From Agromyces bauzanensis (GTDB lineage Bacteria > Actinomycetota > Actinomycetes > Actinomycetales > Microbacteriaceae), in NCBI RefSeq assembly GCF_014645655.1, contig NZ_BMMD01000005.1, positions 114,584-178,583 of the forward strand: a stretch of DNA of 64,000 bases, written 5' to 3'. Below are positions 47,519 through 58,957 of this stretch, piece by piece. Position 1 is the first letter of the stretch. Every line of letters starts with the position of its first letter. Under the pieces are notes generated by a model that made no database searches, was not told the DNA's origin, and saw only the letters and a program-made list of their open reading frames with translations. The translations under genes were made by a program, and so were the position numbers.

Positions 47519-47881
47519 CTAGGTCGTGATGTAGCCGGCCTGCCACAGCGAGGCGAACACCGCGAAGAACAGGATCGTCAGGATGATCGACAGCACGATG
47601 CCCACGTAGCCGATGATGAGACCGGCGATCGCCATGCCCCTGCCCTGCTCGCCGGTCTTCTTGATCTGGCCGAGCGAGATGTGCCCGCAGATGATGCCGA
47701 CGAGGAAGCCGATGCCGGAGATGAGGCCGATGAGCGAGGCCACGAGCGAGACGATCGCAAGCGTGTTCGTCTTCGCGCCCGTCGGCGGTGTGGTCTGGCC
47801 GTATGCCGGTGCGCTGCCGTACGCGGGAGCGGGCGGCGGCACTGCGGCGCCGGGCTGGTCGGGAAGATTCGGATCGGTCAC
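47519..47881 (-). CDS. DUF4190 domain-containing small membrane protein
   Basis: 120 residues with a GTG start (TDPNLPDQPGAAVPPPAPAY). A short Pro/Tyr-rich N-terminus precedes two helices with the clearest DUF4190 match of the trio: IVSLVASLIGLISGIGFLVG, ICGHISLGQIKKTGEQGRGM and AIAGLIIGYVGIVL. Function unknown. It is 41 bases upstream of the repeat-bearing gene. Confidence 0.8.
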   Translation of the reverse strand: MTDPNLPDQPGAAVPPPAPAYGSAPAYGQTTPPTGAKTNTLAIVSLVASLIGLISGIGFLVGIICGHISLGQIKKTGEQGRGMAIAGLIIGYVGIVLSIILTILFFAVFASLWQAGYITT

Positions 47882-48027
47882 GGTCGTGTGTCCCCTCGAT
47901 GCTGTGGATTCGTCGCCGCAACACGCGGCGCCGCTGGAGATGCGCGCGCCCAAGCGCGGCATCCGGTCACTACGCTGCACACACTATCGCGGCGGATGCG
48001 CGACCGACAGCCTCTCGCGCGGGGTCG

Positions 48028-49080
48028 TTACGCCTGGATATCGGTGACCGGCAGCGTCGAGTCCGCGCCGAAGTCCATCGAGGACGGCGGATGCCCCGCC
48101 ATGATGAGCTGCGCGCCGAGCTCCGCGATCATGGCGCCGTTGTCGGTGCAGAGCGACAGCGGCGGGATCCGCAGCGCGATGCCCGCCGCGGCGGCGCGCT
48201 CCTCGGCCAGCTCGCGGAGCCGCGCGTTCGCGACGACGCCCCCGCCGAGGAGGAGCCGCGGCACGCCGAGGTCGGTGCATGCCGCGACGGCCTTGGCGAC
48301 GAGCACGTCGACGACCGCCTCGCGGAAGCTCGCCGCGACATCCGCGAGGGGGATCGGCTCGCCGGCCGCCTCACGCTGCTCGACCCAGCGGGCCACGGCC
48401 GTCTTGAGCCCCGAGAAGCTGAAGTCGAAGCTGTGCGAGGCCTGGTCCTTCGGCCGGGTGAGGCCCCGTGGGAAACGGATCGCGGTCGGGTCGCCGCCGA
48501 TCGCGGCACGATCGATCTCGGGCCCGCCCGGGTAGGGCAGTCCGAGCAGGCGCGCCACCTTGTCGAACGCCTCGCCGGCGGCGTCGTCGACCGTCTCGCC
48601 GAGGAGCTCGACATCGGAGACCAGATCGCGCACCAGGAGGAGCGACGTGTGCCCGCCCGAGACGAGCAGGGCCACCGTCGGCGTCTCGAGCGGAGCCTCG
48701 TGGTCGAGCAGGTCGGCGCCGACATGGCCGACGAGGTGGTTCACCGCGTACAGCGGGCGATCGAGCGCGACCGCGAGCGCCTTGGCCGCGCCGACGCCCA
48801 CCATCAGGGCACCCGCGAGGCCGGGTCCATTCGTCACCGCGACCGCGTCGACGTCGGCGAGCCCGATGTCGGCCTCGGCGAGCGCGGCGGCGATCGTCGG
48901 CCCGAGCGCCTCGAGATGGGCGCGGGCGGCGACCTCGGGCACGACGCCGCCGTAGCGCGCGTGCTCCTCCATCGACGAGGCGATGACGTTGGCGAGCAGC
49001 TCGGTGCCGCGCACGATACCGACCCCGGTCTCGTCGCACGACGTCTCGATGCCGAGCACGAGGGGCGCGTCGCGGTTCAT
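48028..49080 (-). CDS. tsaD: tRNA N6-adenosine threonylcarbamoyltransferase
   Basis: 350 residues of the Kae1/TsaD ASKHA fold. It transfers threonylcarbamoyl to A37 of ANN-reading tRNAs. Motifs: [15 protein letters not shown] at the start, the metal-binding [18 protein letters not shown] and [13 protein letters not shown]. Works with TsaB and TsaE encoded just upstream, plus TsaC elsewhere. It overlaps rimI by four bases. Confidence 0.97.
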   Translation of the reverse strand: MNRDAPLVLGIETSCDETGVGIVRGTELLANVIASSMEEHARYGGVVPEVAARAHLEALGPTIAAALAEADIGLADVDAVAVTNGPGLAGALMVGVGAAKALAVALDRPLYAVNHLVGHVGADLLDHEAPLETPTVALLVSGGHTSLLLVRDLVSDVELLGETVDDAAGEAFDKVARLLGLPYPGGPEIDRAAIGGDPTAIRFPRGLTRPKDQASHSFDFSFSGLKTAVARWVEQREAAGEPIPLADVAASFREAVVDVLVAKAVAACTDLGVPRLLLGGGVVANARLRELAEERAAAAGIALRIPPLSLCTDNGAMIAELGAQLIMAGHPPSSMDFGADSTLPVTDIQA

Positions 49081-49592
49081 GCGCTCGCACCGGACCCGGA
49101 TGCCGCGGGGCGGGTCACGGCCGGCGGCACGGCGAGGCGCATCGAGATCGCGTCGACGCCGTCGGGCTGGTAATAGCCGCGGCGCACTCCGATCTGCTCG
49201 AACCCGAGCGAGTCGTACAGCTCACGGGCGATCGTGTTGTCGGCGCGCACCTCGAGGAAGAGCTCGGCGAGGTGGCGACGACGAGCTTGCGTGATGAGTG
49301 CATGCATGAGCCCGCGGCCGAGCCCGATGCCGCGCGCGAACGGCGCGACCGCGATGGTCTGGATGTCGCCCTGCACGCTTCCCGACGGCGCGAGCAGTCC
49401 GGCATAGCCGTGCAGGCGCCGGTCGGGATCCTCCTCCGCGTCGTCGACGGCCACGAGGTAGTAGCCGTGCGGACTCTCGAGCTCGCGGCGCATGGCGGCC
49501 TCGGGCCAGGCGTCGTTCACGAAGGTGTCGCGTTCGAGCCGCATGATCGCGTCGAGGTCGGCGGGCTTCGCCCGGCGCATGAGCACGCTCAC
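49077..49592 (-). CDS. rimI: Ribosomal-protein-alanine N-acetyltransferase
   Basis: 171 residues with a GTG start overlapping the tsaB stop (GTGA). A GNAT fold with [15 protein letters not shown] at the start, the acetyl-CoA loop [15 protein letters not shown] and the ending [17 protein letters not shown]. RimI acetylates the N-terminus of ribosomal protein S18 in other bacteria; its place between tsaB and tsaD is conserved in Actinobacteria. Confidence 0.93.
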   Translation of the reverse strand: MSVLMRRAKPADLDAIMRLERDTFVNDAWPEAAMRRELESPHGYYLVAVDDAEEDPDRRLHGYAGLLAPSGSVQGDIQTIAVAPFARGIGLGRGLMHALITQARRRHLAELFLEVRADNTIARELYDSLGFEQIGVRRGYYQPDGVDAISMRLAVPPAVTRPAASGSGASA

Positions 49593-50209
49593 TGCAGCAC
49601 CCGCTTCCCGGCGGAGGGCGTGACGTCCGGCGCCCGCAGGTAGAGCGGCGCGTCGTCGGCGAGCGGCAGTCGACCTGCCACGTACGCGAACTCGGCGAGC
49701 ATGCCGACCGCACCCGCGGGCACGACGGCGGCGTCGAGGCGGATGCCCCGTGCGCCCGGAACGTCGTCGCGCGGCACCAGGCGGGGGCCGTCGGTGCGCA
49801 CGGGGAGCCCGTCGACGTCGAGGCCGTCGTACTCGGAGACCGCGAACTCCCGCCGACGCGCGTCGGTGACGACCTGCAGGGTCCCCGCGCCTCCGTCGCG
49901 GTACCAGCACCACGCGATCGCGTCGTGGCTCACGATGGGGACGAACGGCTTCGAGATGCCGAGCGCGAAGGCGTGCGCTGCGGCGATGCCGACGCGGAGC
50001 CCGGTGAAGGGGCCGGGACCCATGCCGGCCGCCACTCCCGAGAGTTCGTCGGCCCGCACCCCCGCGTCCGCGAGTGCGTCACGGATGAACCCGCCGACGA
50101 CCTCGGCGTGACGCATGGTGTCTCCGGTACCCGTCTCGGCGAGGACGCCGGTGTCGCGATCGACCACGGCGACGCTCGTGCCCGTCGAGGTGTCGATCGC
50201 GAGGAGCAT
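49589..50209 (-). CDS. tsaB: TsaB, partner of TsaD in t6A synthesis
   Basis: 206 residues. Starts MLLAIDTSTGTSVAVVDRDT, with AAGMGPGPFTGLRVGIAAAH, the family signatures of this inactive Kae1 paralogue that scaffolds TsaD and TsaE. It may have its own promoter: TAAGCT at 50217-50222 leaves seven bases before the ATG and overlaps the tsaE stop codon. Confidence 0.95.
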   Translation of the reverse strand: MLLAIDTSTGTSVAVVDRDTGVLAETGTGDTMRHAEVVGGFIRDALADAGVRADELSGVAAGMGPGPFTGLRVGIAAAHAFALGISKPFVPIVSHDAIAWCWYRDGGAGTLQVVTDARRREFAVSEYDGLDVDGLPVRTDGPRLVPRDDVPGARGIRLDAAVVPAGAVGMLAEFAYVAGRLPLADDAPLYLRAPDVTPSAGKRVLQ

Positions 50210-50216
50210 GGATCCC

Positions 50217-50222
50217 AGCTTA
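50217..50222 (-). promoter_or_regulatory. Possible internal -10 box for tsaB
   Basis: TAAGCT on the minus strand, seven bases before the ATG at 50209. It includes the tsaE stop codon TAA. Confidence 0.35.
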
Positions 50223-50729
50223 CCCGGCGGCGTCGAACCGGCTCCCCTCCCAGCGCGGGCCGTACCCGCGCACCTCCAGGACGCGCGGCTCGTCGGCGCC
50301 CAGGAGCTCGGCGTCCGAGGCATCCGTCATCGTTCCCGCGCCGGCGCCCTCTGGACGTTCGATGACGATGTCGAGCCACGATTCGGCGACGTCGTCGAGG
50401 AGCCCCGCGCCCCACTCGACGACGACCACCGAGTGGGCGAAGTCGAGGTCGAGGTCGTCGAGGAGCTCGGGGGTACCCAGCCGGTAGGCGTCCACGTGCA
50501 CGAGCGGCGGCCCGCCGACGAGGCTCGGATGCGTGCGAGCGAGCACGAACGTGGGACTCTGCACGGGCGCGCGTACACCGAGGCCCTCGCCGAGGCCGCG
50601 CGTGAGCGTGGTCTTGCCCGCTCCGAGCGGGCCGGTGAGCACCACGAGGTCGCCCGCCCGCAGGAGGGTGCCGAGCTCCCGGCCGAACGCCTCCATCGCG
50701 GCGGCGTCGGCGATCTCGATGCGCATCAC
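50220..50729 (-). CDS. tsaE: TsaE, ATPase of t6A synthesis
   Basis: 169 residues. Walker A is GPLGAGKTTLTRGLGEGLG; SPTFVLARTHP and LVHVDAYRL are typical. It provides the ATP hydrolysis that resets the TsaBD complex. The start overlaps the alr stop. The C-terminal ~35 residues are longer than in E. coli. Confidence 0.95.
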   Translation of the reverse strand: MMRIEIADAAAMEAFGRELGTLLRAGDLVVLTGPLGAGKTTLTRGLGEGLGVRAPVQSPTFVLARTHPSLVGGPPLVHVDAYRLGTPELLDDLDLDFAHSVVVVEWGAGLLDDVAESWLDIVIERPEGAGAGTMTDASDAELLGADEPRVLEVRGYGPRWEGSRFDAAG

Positions 50730-51877
50730 GCGCCGCCCACGTAGGTGCGCGGCACCCGGGGGCCGATGCGCGTGACGATCTCGTAGCCGATGGTGTCAGC
50801 CGCGTCGCCCCAGTCGTCGGCCGACGGCGCACCGGTCGCCGGGTCGCCGAAGAGCACGACCTCGTCGCCGACCGCGACGGCGTCATCGCCGACGTCGACG
50901 AGGAACTGGTCCATCGCGATGCGTCCGACGATGCGGCGTCGCGCGCCGGCGAGCCAGACCTCGCCCCGGCCGGACGCCTGCCGGGGCACGCCGTCGGCGT
51001 AGCCGAGCGGCACGAGCGCGACGGTCGTGGGGCGGTCCGCGCGCCAGGCGTGACCGTACGAGACCCCGGTGCCGGCATCGATGCGGCGGACGGCCGCGAC
51101 GCGACCGCGAAGGGTCATCGCCGGCCGCAGGCCGAGGTCGGCGGCCTTTGTGCCGTCGCCGAACGGCGGGATGCCGTAGATTCCGATGCCGAGGCGAACG
51201 AGGTCGTAACGCGACTCGGGCCGTCGCAGGGCGCCCGCGGTCGACGCGATGTGCCGGACCTCGGGGGCGAGTCCGGCAGCGGATGCCGCGGCGAGCGCCG
51301 CCTCGAACGCGGCGAGCTGCGCAGCATCCTCCTCGGCCGACGTGTTCGCGAGGTGGCTGAAGATGCCGCGCACGCGGACGCGCCCCGCGCGCTCGAGACG
51401 GACGGCCGCGGCGACGGCCTCGGCCCACGCCTCGGGTGCGACCCCGTTGCGGCTGAGTCCCGTGTCGATCTTCAGGTGCACGCGGGCGGGCCGTCCGACT
51501 GATGCCGAGGCCGCCACGATGGCCTCGAGCTGCGCGAGCGAGGAGACGCCCAGGTCGACATCGCGTTCGACCGCGGTCGCGAACGCGGCGTCGGGGTCGT
51601 GCAGCCACGCGAGGAGCGGTGCGCGGATGCCCGCGGCGCGGATCGCCACGGCCTCGGCGAGGTCGGCGACGCCGAGCCACGTCGCACCCCCGGCGAGCGC
51701 GGCACGCGCGACCGGCACCGCCCCGTGCCCGTACGCGTCCGCCTTCACGACGGCCATCGCCTGCGCGGGCGCGACGAGCCGCGCGAGGTCGGCGACGTTC
51801 TCGCGGATGGCGTCGAGGTCGACGACCGCCTCGCGGAACGGCCGCGTCGCGGCATCCGCGTCCGGGCTCGCGTTCAC
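50726..51877 (-). CDS. alr: Alanine racemase
   Basis: 383 residues with a GTG start. It makes D-alanine for peptidoglycan. The PLP lysine is in VVKADAYGHGAVPVARA and the catalytic Tyr in GVSYGHAW. KIDTGLSRNGV and LVRLGIGIYG are further family signatures. It overlaps acpS by four bases. In many relatives an NAD(P)H-hydrate repair gene lies between acpS and alr; none is present here. Confidence 0.96.
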   Translation of the reverse strand: MNASPDADAATRPFREAVVDLDAIRENVADLARLVAPAQAMAVVKADAYGHGAVPVARAALAGGATWLGVADLAEAVAIRAAGIRAPLLAWLHDPDAAFATAVERDVDLGVSSLAQLEAIVAASASVGRPARVHLKIDTGLSRNGVAPEAWAEAVAAAVRLERAGRVRVRGIFSHLANTSAEEDAAQLAAFEAALAAASAAGLAPEVRHIASTAGALRRPESRYDLVRLGIGIYGIPPFGDGTKAADLGLRPAMTLRGRVAAVRRIDAGTGVSYGHAWRADRPTTVALVPLGYADGVPRQASGRGEVWLAGARRRIVGRIAMDQFLVDVGDDAVAVGDEVVLFGDPATGAPSADDWGDAADTIGYEIVTRIGPRVPRTYVGGA

Positions 51878-52239
51878 ACGACGCCCCGCTCGGCCTCGAG
51901 CACCACGAAGGCGCTCGCAATTCCCGCGTCGTGGCTCATGGAGAGGTGCACGCGGTCGATGCCGAGGGTCCGCAGGTGCGCGGCGAGGCCGCCGGTGAGC
52001 TCGAAGTCGGGATTGCCCTCGGCGTCCTGCACGACGCACATCTCATGCCAGCGGATGACGGCGTGCCCCCCGAGCGCCTTGATGAGCGACTCCTTCGCCG
52101 CGAACCGCGCGGCGAGCGATCGCGCCGGGCGATCGCGTTCGCTCTCGGCGAACAGTCGCTCCACGAGACCCGGGGTCCGCGCGATCGAACGCTCGAAGCG
52201 CGCGATGTCGACGACGTCGATGCCGATACCGATGATCAC
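51874..52239 (-). CDS. acpS: Holo-[acyl-carrier-protein] synthase
   Basis: 121 residues with a GTG start (IIGIGIDVVDIARFERSI). It transfers phosphopantetheine from CoA to apo-ACP. The metal-binding Asp in IDVVDIARF and Glu in AARFAAKESLIKALGG are both present. Middle of the glmS-acpS-alr-tsaE-tsaB-rimI-tsaD run. Confidence 0.96.
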   Translation of the reverse strand: MIIGIGIDVVDIARFERSIARTPGLVERLFAESERDRPARSLAARFAAKESLIKALGGHAVIRWHEMCVVQDAEGNPDFELTGGLAAHLRTLGIDRVHLSMSHDAGIASAFVVLEAERGVV

Positions 52240-52267
52240 CGCGCCTCCCGACCCAGGGTCGCCCGGC

Positions 52268-54118
<1,851 letters not shown>

Positions 54119-54125
54119 GGAGGCG

Positions 54126-54197
54126 ATTCTAGTGTCGCGGCGCTGTGCGCCCGCCGCGTGCGTGCACCTCCTGGGCCGCGCACCGCGACACTAGACT
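54126..54197. promoter_or_regulatory. Mirror-image divergent promoter of glmS and coaA
   Basis: A 13-base perfect inverted repeat, TCTAGTGTCGCGG (54128-54140) and CCGCGACACTAGA (54183-54195), contains the two opposite -10 boxes: TAGAAT for glmS (minus) and TAGACT for coaA (plus). Each ends 6-7 bases before its start codon, so both messages should be leaderless. No -35 is visible; the shared CGCGACAC beside each box may be the recognition part. Confidence 0.6.
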
Positions 54198-54203
54198 GTC
54201 ACG

Positions 54204-55160
54204 GTGCTTGATCCGCAGAGCCCGTTGCCGCACGGCGCGCAGATCACGCCGTTCATCGAGCTCGATCGGGCGAGCTGGGCCGCCCTTGCGCCGTCGATGC
54301 CGGCGCCGCTCAGCGAGATCGAGATCGTGCAGCTGCGCGGCCTCGGGGAGCCGCTCGATCTCCGCGAGGTCGCCGAGGTCTACCTGCCGCTCAGCCGCCT
54401 GCTCAACCTGTACGTCGGCGGCACGAAGTCGCTGCACGACGTCACGAGCGAGTTCCTGAGGAAGCGGCCGGAGCACACGCCGTTCGTGATCGGCGTGGCG
54501 GGTTCGGTGGCCGTGGGCAAGTCCACCATCGCGCGGCTGCTCCGCGAGCTGCTCACGCGGTGGGAGCACACGCCTCGAGTCGAGCTCGTGACCACCGACG
54601 GATTCCTCTTCCCGAACGCCGAGCTCGAGCGCCGCGGCCTCATGGCGCGCAAGGGGTTTCCCGAGTCGTACGACCGGCGGGCGCTGCTCCGATTCGTGAG
54701 CGAGGTGAAGGCCGGGGCGGCCGCGGTACAGGCCCCGTTCTACTCGCACCTCGCCTATGACATCGTGCCGGACGCGCGGATCACCGTGCGCCGGCCCGAC
54801 GTGCTGATCGTCGAGGGCCTCAACGTGCTGCAGCCGCCGGGACCCGGGCACCGGCTCGCGGTGAGCGACCTGTTCGATTTCGCGATCTACGTCGACGCGC
54901 GCACGAGCGACATCGCCAGATGGTACGAGGAGCGGTTCCTGAAGCTCCAGCGCGGTGCGTTCTCGAATCCGCGCTCGTACTTCCATCGGTACGCGAGCCT
55001 CTCCGAGGACGAGGCGCGCCAGCGTGCCCGCGAGATCTGGCACTCCATCAACGAGCCCAACCTGCTGCAGAACATCCGGCCCACGCGGTCGCGCGCGTCG
55101 CTCGTGCTGCGCAAGAGCGCCGACCACGCGGTGTCGAACGTGCTCCTGCGCAAGCTCTGA
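54204..55160 (+). CDS. coaA: Pantothenate kinase, type I
   Basis: 318 residues with a GTG start. First step of CoA synthesis. P-loop [43 protein letters not shown] and [10 protein letters not shown] are all typical. It runs opposite to glmS and convergent with glmM; the 151-base gap to glmM holds nothing recognised. Confidence 0.96.
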   Translation: MLDPQSPLPHGAQITPFIELDRASWAALAPSMPAPLSEIEIVQLRGLGEPLDLREVAEVYLPLSRLLNLYVGGTKSLHDVTSEFLRKRPEHTPFVIGVAGSVAVGKSTIARLLRELLTRWEHTPRVELVTTDGFLFPNAELERRGLMARKGFPESYDRRALLRFVSEVKAGAAAVQAPFYSHLAYDIVPDARITVRRPDVLIVEGLNVLQPPGPGHRLAVSDLFDFAIYVDARTSDIARWYEERFLKLQRGAFSNPRSYFHRYASLSEDEARQRAREIWHSINEPNLLQNIRPTRSRASLVLRKSADHAVSNVLLRKL

Positions 55161-55311
55161 GACCGGGGGTCAGCGCGCCGAGCGCGCCGCGCTGCGGCAT
55201 CCGGGCCGACTCCGCGCATGGCGTACGGAAGCAGGACGACACCCCGCTCCGGTCGCGGAAGCAGGAACGGCCCGCCTGAGCCGGCCACGGCCGCCTGCCT
55301 TCGGACGCGGC

Positions 55312-56673
55312 TCAGACAGCGAGGCTTCGACGCACGACGGCCGCGAGTGCGGCAGCGTGGCGTTCGGCCGTCTCCTGCTCGGCCGCCTCGACCATGACGC
55401 GAACCATCGGCTCGGTGCCCGACGGCCGCAGCAGCACGCGTCCCGAGTCGCCCAGCTCCGCCTCGGCCGCGGCCACGGCGGCGGCGACCTCGGCGTCGTC
55501 GTGCAGCGCGTTGTGGTCGACGCCGCGCACGTTCACGAGCACTTGCGGGTACACCGTCATCACGGACGCCAGTTCGGACAGGGACTTGCCCGTGCGGTTG
55601 AGCTCGGCGGCGAGGTGGAGCCCGGTGAGCACCCCGTCACCCGTGGTCGCGTACTCGGTCATGATCACGTGACCGGACTGCTCGCCGCCGAGCGCGAGGC
55701 CCTCCGCGGCGAGCGCCTCGAGCACGTAGCGGTCTCCGACCTTGGTCTCGATGACGCGGATGCCGCGCTCGGCCATGGCACGCCGCAGGCCGAGGTTCGA
55801 CATGACGGTGACGACGAGGGTGTCGTCAGTGAGACGCCCCCGTTCGTGCATGGACAGCGCGAGGATCGCCATGATCCGGTCGCCGTCGATCACGTTGCCG
55901 TCTGCGTCGACGGCCAGGCACCGGTCGGCGTCGCCGTCGTGGGCGATGCCGAGATCCGCGCCGTGCTCGAGCACGGCCGCCTGCAACGGCTCGAGGTGCG
56001 TGGAACCGACCCCGTCGTTGATGTTCATGCCGTCGGGGTCGGCGCCGATGACGACCACCTCGGCGCCCGCGTCGCGGAACGTCTCGGGCGACACGCCCGC
56101 GGCCGCGCCGTGCGCGCAGTCGAGCACGACCTTGAGCCCTTCAAGCCGGTTCGGCAGCGTGCTCAGCAGGTGCACGACGTAGCGATCCTCGGCGTCGGCG
56201 AAGCGGCGGATGCGGCCGACGCCGTCGCCCACCGGCGCGAGCTTCTGTCGGCCGAGGAAGGACTCGATGCGGTCCTCGACCTCGTCGGGCAGCTTGGTGC
56301 CGCCGAACGAGAAGAACTTGATGCCGTTGTCGGGCGCCGGGTTGTGCGACGCCGAGATCATGACGCCGAAGTCGGCGCCGATGGAGTCGATGAGGAACGC
56401 GGCCGCCGGCGTCGGGATGACGCCCGCGTCGAGCACGTCGACGCCGGAGCTCGCGAGGCCCGCCGACACGGCCGCAGTGAGGAACTCACCGGAGACGCGC
56501 GGGTCGCGCGCGACGACGGCGACCGGGCGGCGACCGGCCGCGCGGCGTTCGTCGGCGTGTCGTCCCTGCGTGAGCACGGCGGCAGCCGCCTGGGCGAGGC
56601 CCAGGGCCAGGTCAGCCGTGAGATCACGGTTGGCGAGGCCCCGGACCCCGTCGGTTCCGAAGAGCCGGGGCAT
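55312..56673 (-). CDS. glmM: Phosphoglucosamine mutase
   Basis: 453 residues. It converts glucosamine-6-P to glucosamine-1-P, following GlmS. The phosphoserine is Ser109 in [16 protein letters not shown]; metal loop [11 protein letters not shown] and the sugar-binding GGEQSGHVI and [14 protein letters not shown] motifs are present. It lies 21 bases after rpsI, probably in the rplM-rpsI transcript. Confidence 0.96.
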   Translation of the reverse strand: MPRLFGTDGVRGLANRDLTADLALGLAQAAAAVLTQGRHADERRAAGRRPVAVVARDPRVSGEFLTAAVSAGLASSGVDVLDAGVIPTPAAAFLIDSIGADFGVMISASHNPAPDNGIKFFSFGGTKLPDEVEDRIESFLGRQKLAPVGDGVGRIRRFADAEDRYVVHLLSTLPNRLEGLKVVLDCAHGAAAGVSPETFRDAGAEVVVIGADPDGMNINDGVGSTHLEPLQAAVLEHGADLGIAHDGDADRCLAVDADGNVIDGDRIMAILALSMHERGRLTDDTLVVTVMSNLGLRRAMAERGIRVIETKVGDRYVLEALAAEGLALGGEQSGHVIMTEYATTGDGVLTGLHLAAELNRTGKSLSELASVMTVYPQVLVNVRGVDHNALHDDAEVAAAVAAAEAELGDSGRVLLRPSGTEPMVRVMVEAAEQETAERHAAALAAVVRRSLAV

Positions 56674-56694
56674 ACGGAGGACCGGAGGTCCGGA

Positions 56695-57180
56695 TCAGCG
56701 CTTCGAGAACTGGGGCGCCTTGCGGGCCTTCTTGAGGCCGGCCTTCTTCCGCTCGATCACGCGAGCGTCGCGTGTGAGGAAGCCGGACTTCTTCAACTTC
56801 GGGCGGTTGTTGTCACGGTCGATCTCGTTCAGCGCACGCGCGATCGCGAGGCGCAGCGCGCCGGCCTGGCCCGAGGGGCCGCCGCCGGTGATGCGGGCGA
56901 TCACGTCGTACGAGCCGGTGAGCTCGAGCACCGTGAACGGGTCGGTGATGAGCTGCTGGTGCAGCTTGTTAGGGAAGTAGTCCGCGAACTCACGGCCGTT
57001 GACCGTGATGGTGCCGGCGCCGGGGATGACGCGCACGCGCGCGATGGCCTGCTTGCGTCTGCCGACGGCCGCGCCAGAGACGTTGAGCACCGGCCGCGGA
57101 GTGGCCGGAGCCGCCTCGGGGGCGCTCTCGGTGCTGTAGCTCTCGGGAGCCGCTTCGATCTGGTCTGCGATCTTCGCCAT
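56695..57180 (-). CDS. rpsI: 30S ribosomal protein S9
   Basis: 161 residues. A ~35-residue Ala/Glu-rich N-terminal extension precedes the S9 core ([39 protein letters not shown]). It ends with the conserved [12 protein letters not shown], whose Lys-Arg tail reaches the P-site tRNA. Confidence 0.98.
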   Translation of the reverse strand: MAKIADQIEAAPESYSTESAPEAAPATPRPVLNVSGAAVGRRKQAIARVRVIPGAGTITVNGREFADYFPNKLHQQLITDPFTVLELTGSYDVIARITGGGPSGQAGALRLAIARALNEIDRDNNRPKLKKSGFLTRDARVIERKKAGLKKARKAPQFSKR

Positions 57181-57223
57181 GGTGGTGTGAATCCTTATTT
57201 CGAGAACGTCGAGTGCGCCGGAG

Positions 57224-57670
57224 TTACTGGGCGACCTGGGTGAGGGTGTACGGCTTCGGCTGCTGGGCCGCGTGCGGGTGCTCCGGACCGGCGTAGACCT
57301 TCAGCTTCTTCAGCTGCTGACGGCCGAGCGAGTTCTTGGGGAGCATTCCGCGGATCGCCTTCTCGACGGCGCGGACGGGGTTCTTCTCGAGGAGCTCGGC
57401 GTAGCCGACGGCCTTGAGGCCGCCCGGATAACCCGAGTGACGGTAGGCCTTCTTCTGCTCGAGCTTCTGGCCGGTGAGGGCCACCTTGTCGGCATTGATG
57501 ATGATGACGAAGTCACCGGTGTCGACGTGGTTCGCGAAGATCGGCTTGTGCTTGCCGCGCAGGAGCGCGGCCGAGTGGCTCGCGAGGCGGCCGAGCACGA
57601 TGTCGGTGGCGTCGATGACGACCCAGTCGCGCTGGATCTCGTTCGCCTTCGGGGTGTAGGTGCGCGTCAC
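57224..57670 (-). CDS. rplM: 50S ribosomal protein L13
   Basis: 148 residues with a GTG start. [36 protein letters not shown] and [18 protein letters not shown] are typical. First gene of rplM-rpsI-glmM; the ~155-base leader includes a short palindromic stretch around CTCACGCGTTCGAACGC. Confidence 0.98.
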   Translation of the reverse strand: MTRTYTPKANEIQRDWVVIDATDIVLGRLASHSAALLRGKHKPIFANHVDTGDFVIIINADKVALTGQKLEQKKAYRHSGYPGGLKAVGYAELLEKNPVRAVEKAIRGMLPKNSLGRQQLKKLKVYAGPEHPHAAQQPKPYTLTQVAQ

Positions 57671-57824
57671 AGTGGTGCTGCTTTCTGATCGAGTGAGGGG
57701 TTCGTGAATCCCGCTCCGTTGGGTGTTCGGCCGCTCACGCGTTCGAACGCCCGGTTGGAGGGCTCAACATCGGGCACCGCCCTTCGACCGGCTCAGGGAG
57801 CGGCAGTGACGGCACCAAAGAGAC

Positions 57825-57854
57825 AGCCTAGCCGACGACACCCTCGGTGTGCAA
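57825..57854 (-). promoter_or_regulatory. rplM-rpsI promoter within the end of truA
   Basis: On the minus strand TTGCAC (57849-57854), 18-base spacer and TAGGCT (57825-57830), the same -35 as groES. It overlaps the last codons and stop of truA. Confidence 0.65.
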
Positions 57855-58757
57855 TTCACGGCGCGCCCTGGTCTGCACCGCGCGCCGCTCCAGCTCGGCG
57901 TCGTCGGGGTAGCCCACCTCGGTGAGCACGAGCCCCTTCGCCGGCATCACCTTGAACGCGCTGGTGCGCTCGGCGGCGCGAAGCAGCGCGAGCGGGTCGG
58001 ATGCCTCGAGCCGGCCCTCCCCCACGGCCACGCACGCCCCTGCGAGCGCGCGCACCATCGAGTGGCAGAACGCGTCGGCCTGGAGCGACGCGACGAGGAC
58101 GCCGCCGTCCGCCCGCCGCCACGTGTAGGACTGCAGCGTGCGGACGGTCGTCGCGCCCTCGCGCGGCCGGCAATACGCCGCGAAGTCGTGCAGTCCGAGG
58201 AGCGACCGCGCCGCGGCATCCATCGCATCGACGTCGAGTGGCCTGGGGATCACGACGGTACGCCGCCGCTCGAGCGGGTCGCGAACGGATGCCGCGTCGG
58301 CCACGCGGTACTCGTAGCGCCGCCAGGTCGCCGAGAACCGGGCGTCGAACCCGGCGGGCGCTCGTTCGGCGTAGGTGATCACGACGTCGGCGTCGGCGCC
58401 GATGATGCCGGTGAGGCGCCGGCCGAGCGCGGCCTCGGGCGTGGCGTCGGGGTCCCGGCCGCGACGCGGTCGTGCGACGGCGGCGAGTGCCGGCTCCGAG
58501 ACATCGAGGTGCGCGACCTGCCCGAGGGCATGCACGCCGGCATCGGTTCGCCCGGCGACCGTGAGGCGCGGCCGCTCGCCGGTTCGGCGGAAGAGCGTGG
58601 CGAGGGCGTCCTCGAGCACTCCCTGCACGGTGCGGAGCCCGGGCTGCCGGCTCCAGCCGCTGAAGTCGGTGCCGTCGTAGGCGATCCCGAACCGGATCCG
58701 GACGACGGGGGTCGCGGCATACGTGCCGACGCCGTCGCGCCCGCTCGTCTCGCTCAC
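57828..58757 (-). CDS. truA: tRNA pseudouridine synthase A
   Basis: 309 residues with a GTG start (SETSGRDGVGTYAA). It makes pseudouridine at 38-40 of tRNA anticodon arms. The catalytic Asp is in VAGRTDAGVHALGQVAHLD; RRYEYRV and FCHSMVRALAGACVAVGEG follow. It is leaderless by TAGGCT at 58764-58769. An insertion of ~20 residues (AAVARPRRGRDPDATPEA) lies after LDVSEPAL. Confidence 0.95.
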   Translation of the reverse strand: MSETSGRDGVGTYAATPVVRIRFGIAYDGTDFSGWSRQPGLRTVQGVLEDALATLFRRTGERPRLTVAGRTDAGVHALGQVAHLDVSEPALAAVARPRRGRDPDATPEAALGRRLTGIIGADADVVITYAERAPAGFDARFSATWRRYEYRVADAASVRDPLERRRTVVIPRPLDVDAMDAAARSLLGLHDFAAYCRPREGATTVRTLQSYTWRRADGGVLVASLQADAFCHSMVRALAGACVAVGEGRLEASDPLALLRAAERTSAFKVMPAKGLVLTEVGYPDDAELERRAVQTRARRELHTEGVVG

Positions 58758-58763
58758 GCCTCC

Positions 58764-58769
58764 AGCCTA
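58764..58769 (-). promoter_or_regulatory. -10 box for a leaderless truA transcript
   Basis: TAGGCT on the minus strand ends six bases before the GTG at 58757. Confidence 0.5.
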
Positions 58770-58820
58770 CGGCGCGGCACGCCCCGCGACCGTCGCCACG
58801 ACCAGTCCCAACGCCGTGGG

Positions 58821-58876
58821 TTTCCCTTCCTGCGCGGCGTGCCCGTTCCACGGGCCACGCCGCGCGGGAACGGGAA
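58821..58876. repeat. Intergenic palindromic element, second copy type
   Basis: The left arm 58821-58841 (TTTCCCTTCC then GCGCGGCGTG) and the right arm 58855-58876 (CACGCCGCGC then GGGAACGGGAAG) are near-complementary, with a small internal stem CCCG/CGGG. It shares the TTTCC-GTTCC and GCGCGG parts with 22793-22858. Confidence 0.55.
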
Positions 58877-58909
58877 GATGGGACGGGAGGGTCGAGCCGC
58901 GAGACGACC

Positions 58910-58941
58910 GAGGACCCGGATGCTGCGGCATCCGGGTCCTC
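58910..58941 (-). terminator. Terminator of the alpha operon after rplQ
   Basis: A 14-base perfect stem GAGGACCCGGATGC/GCATCCGGGTCCTC with a TGCG loop, 16 bases after the rplQ stop. The same GGATGC-TGCG-GCATCC core is in the livF terminator. Confidence 0.85.
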
Positions 58942-58957
58942 GACGGAACGTGACGAA

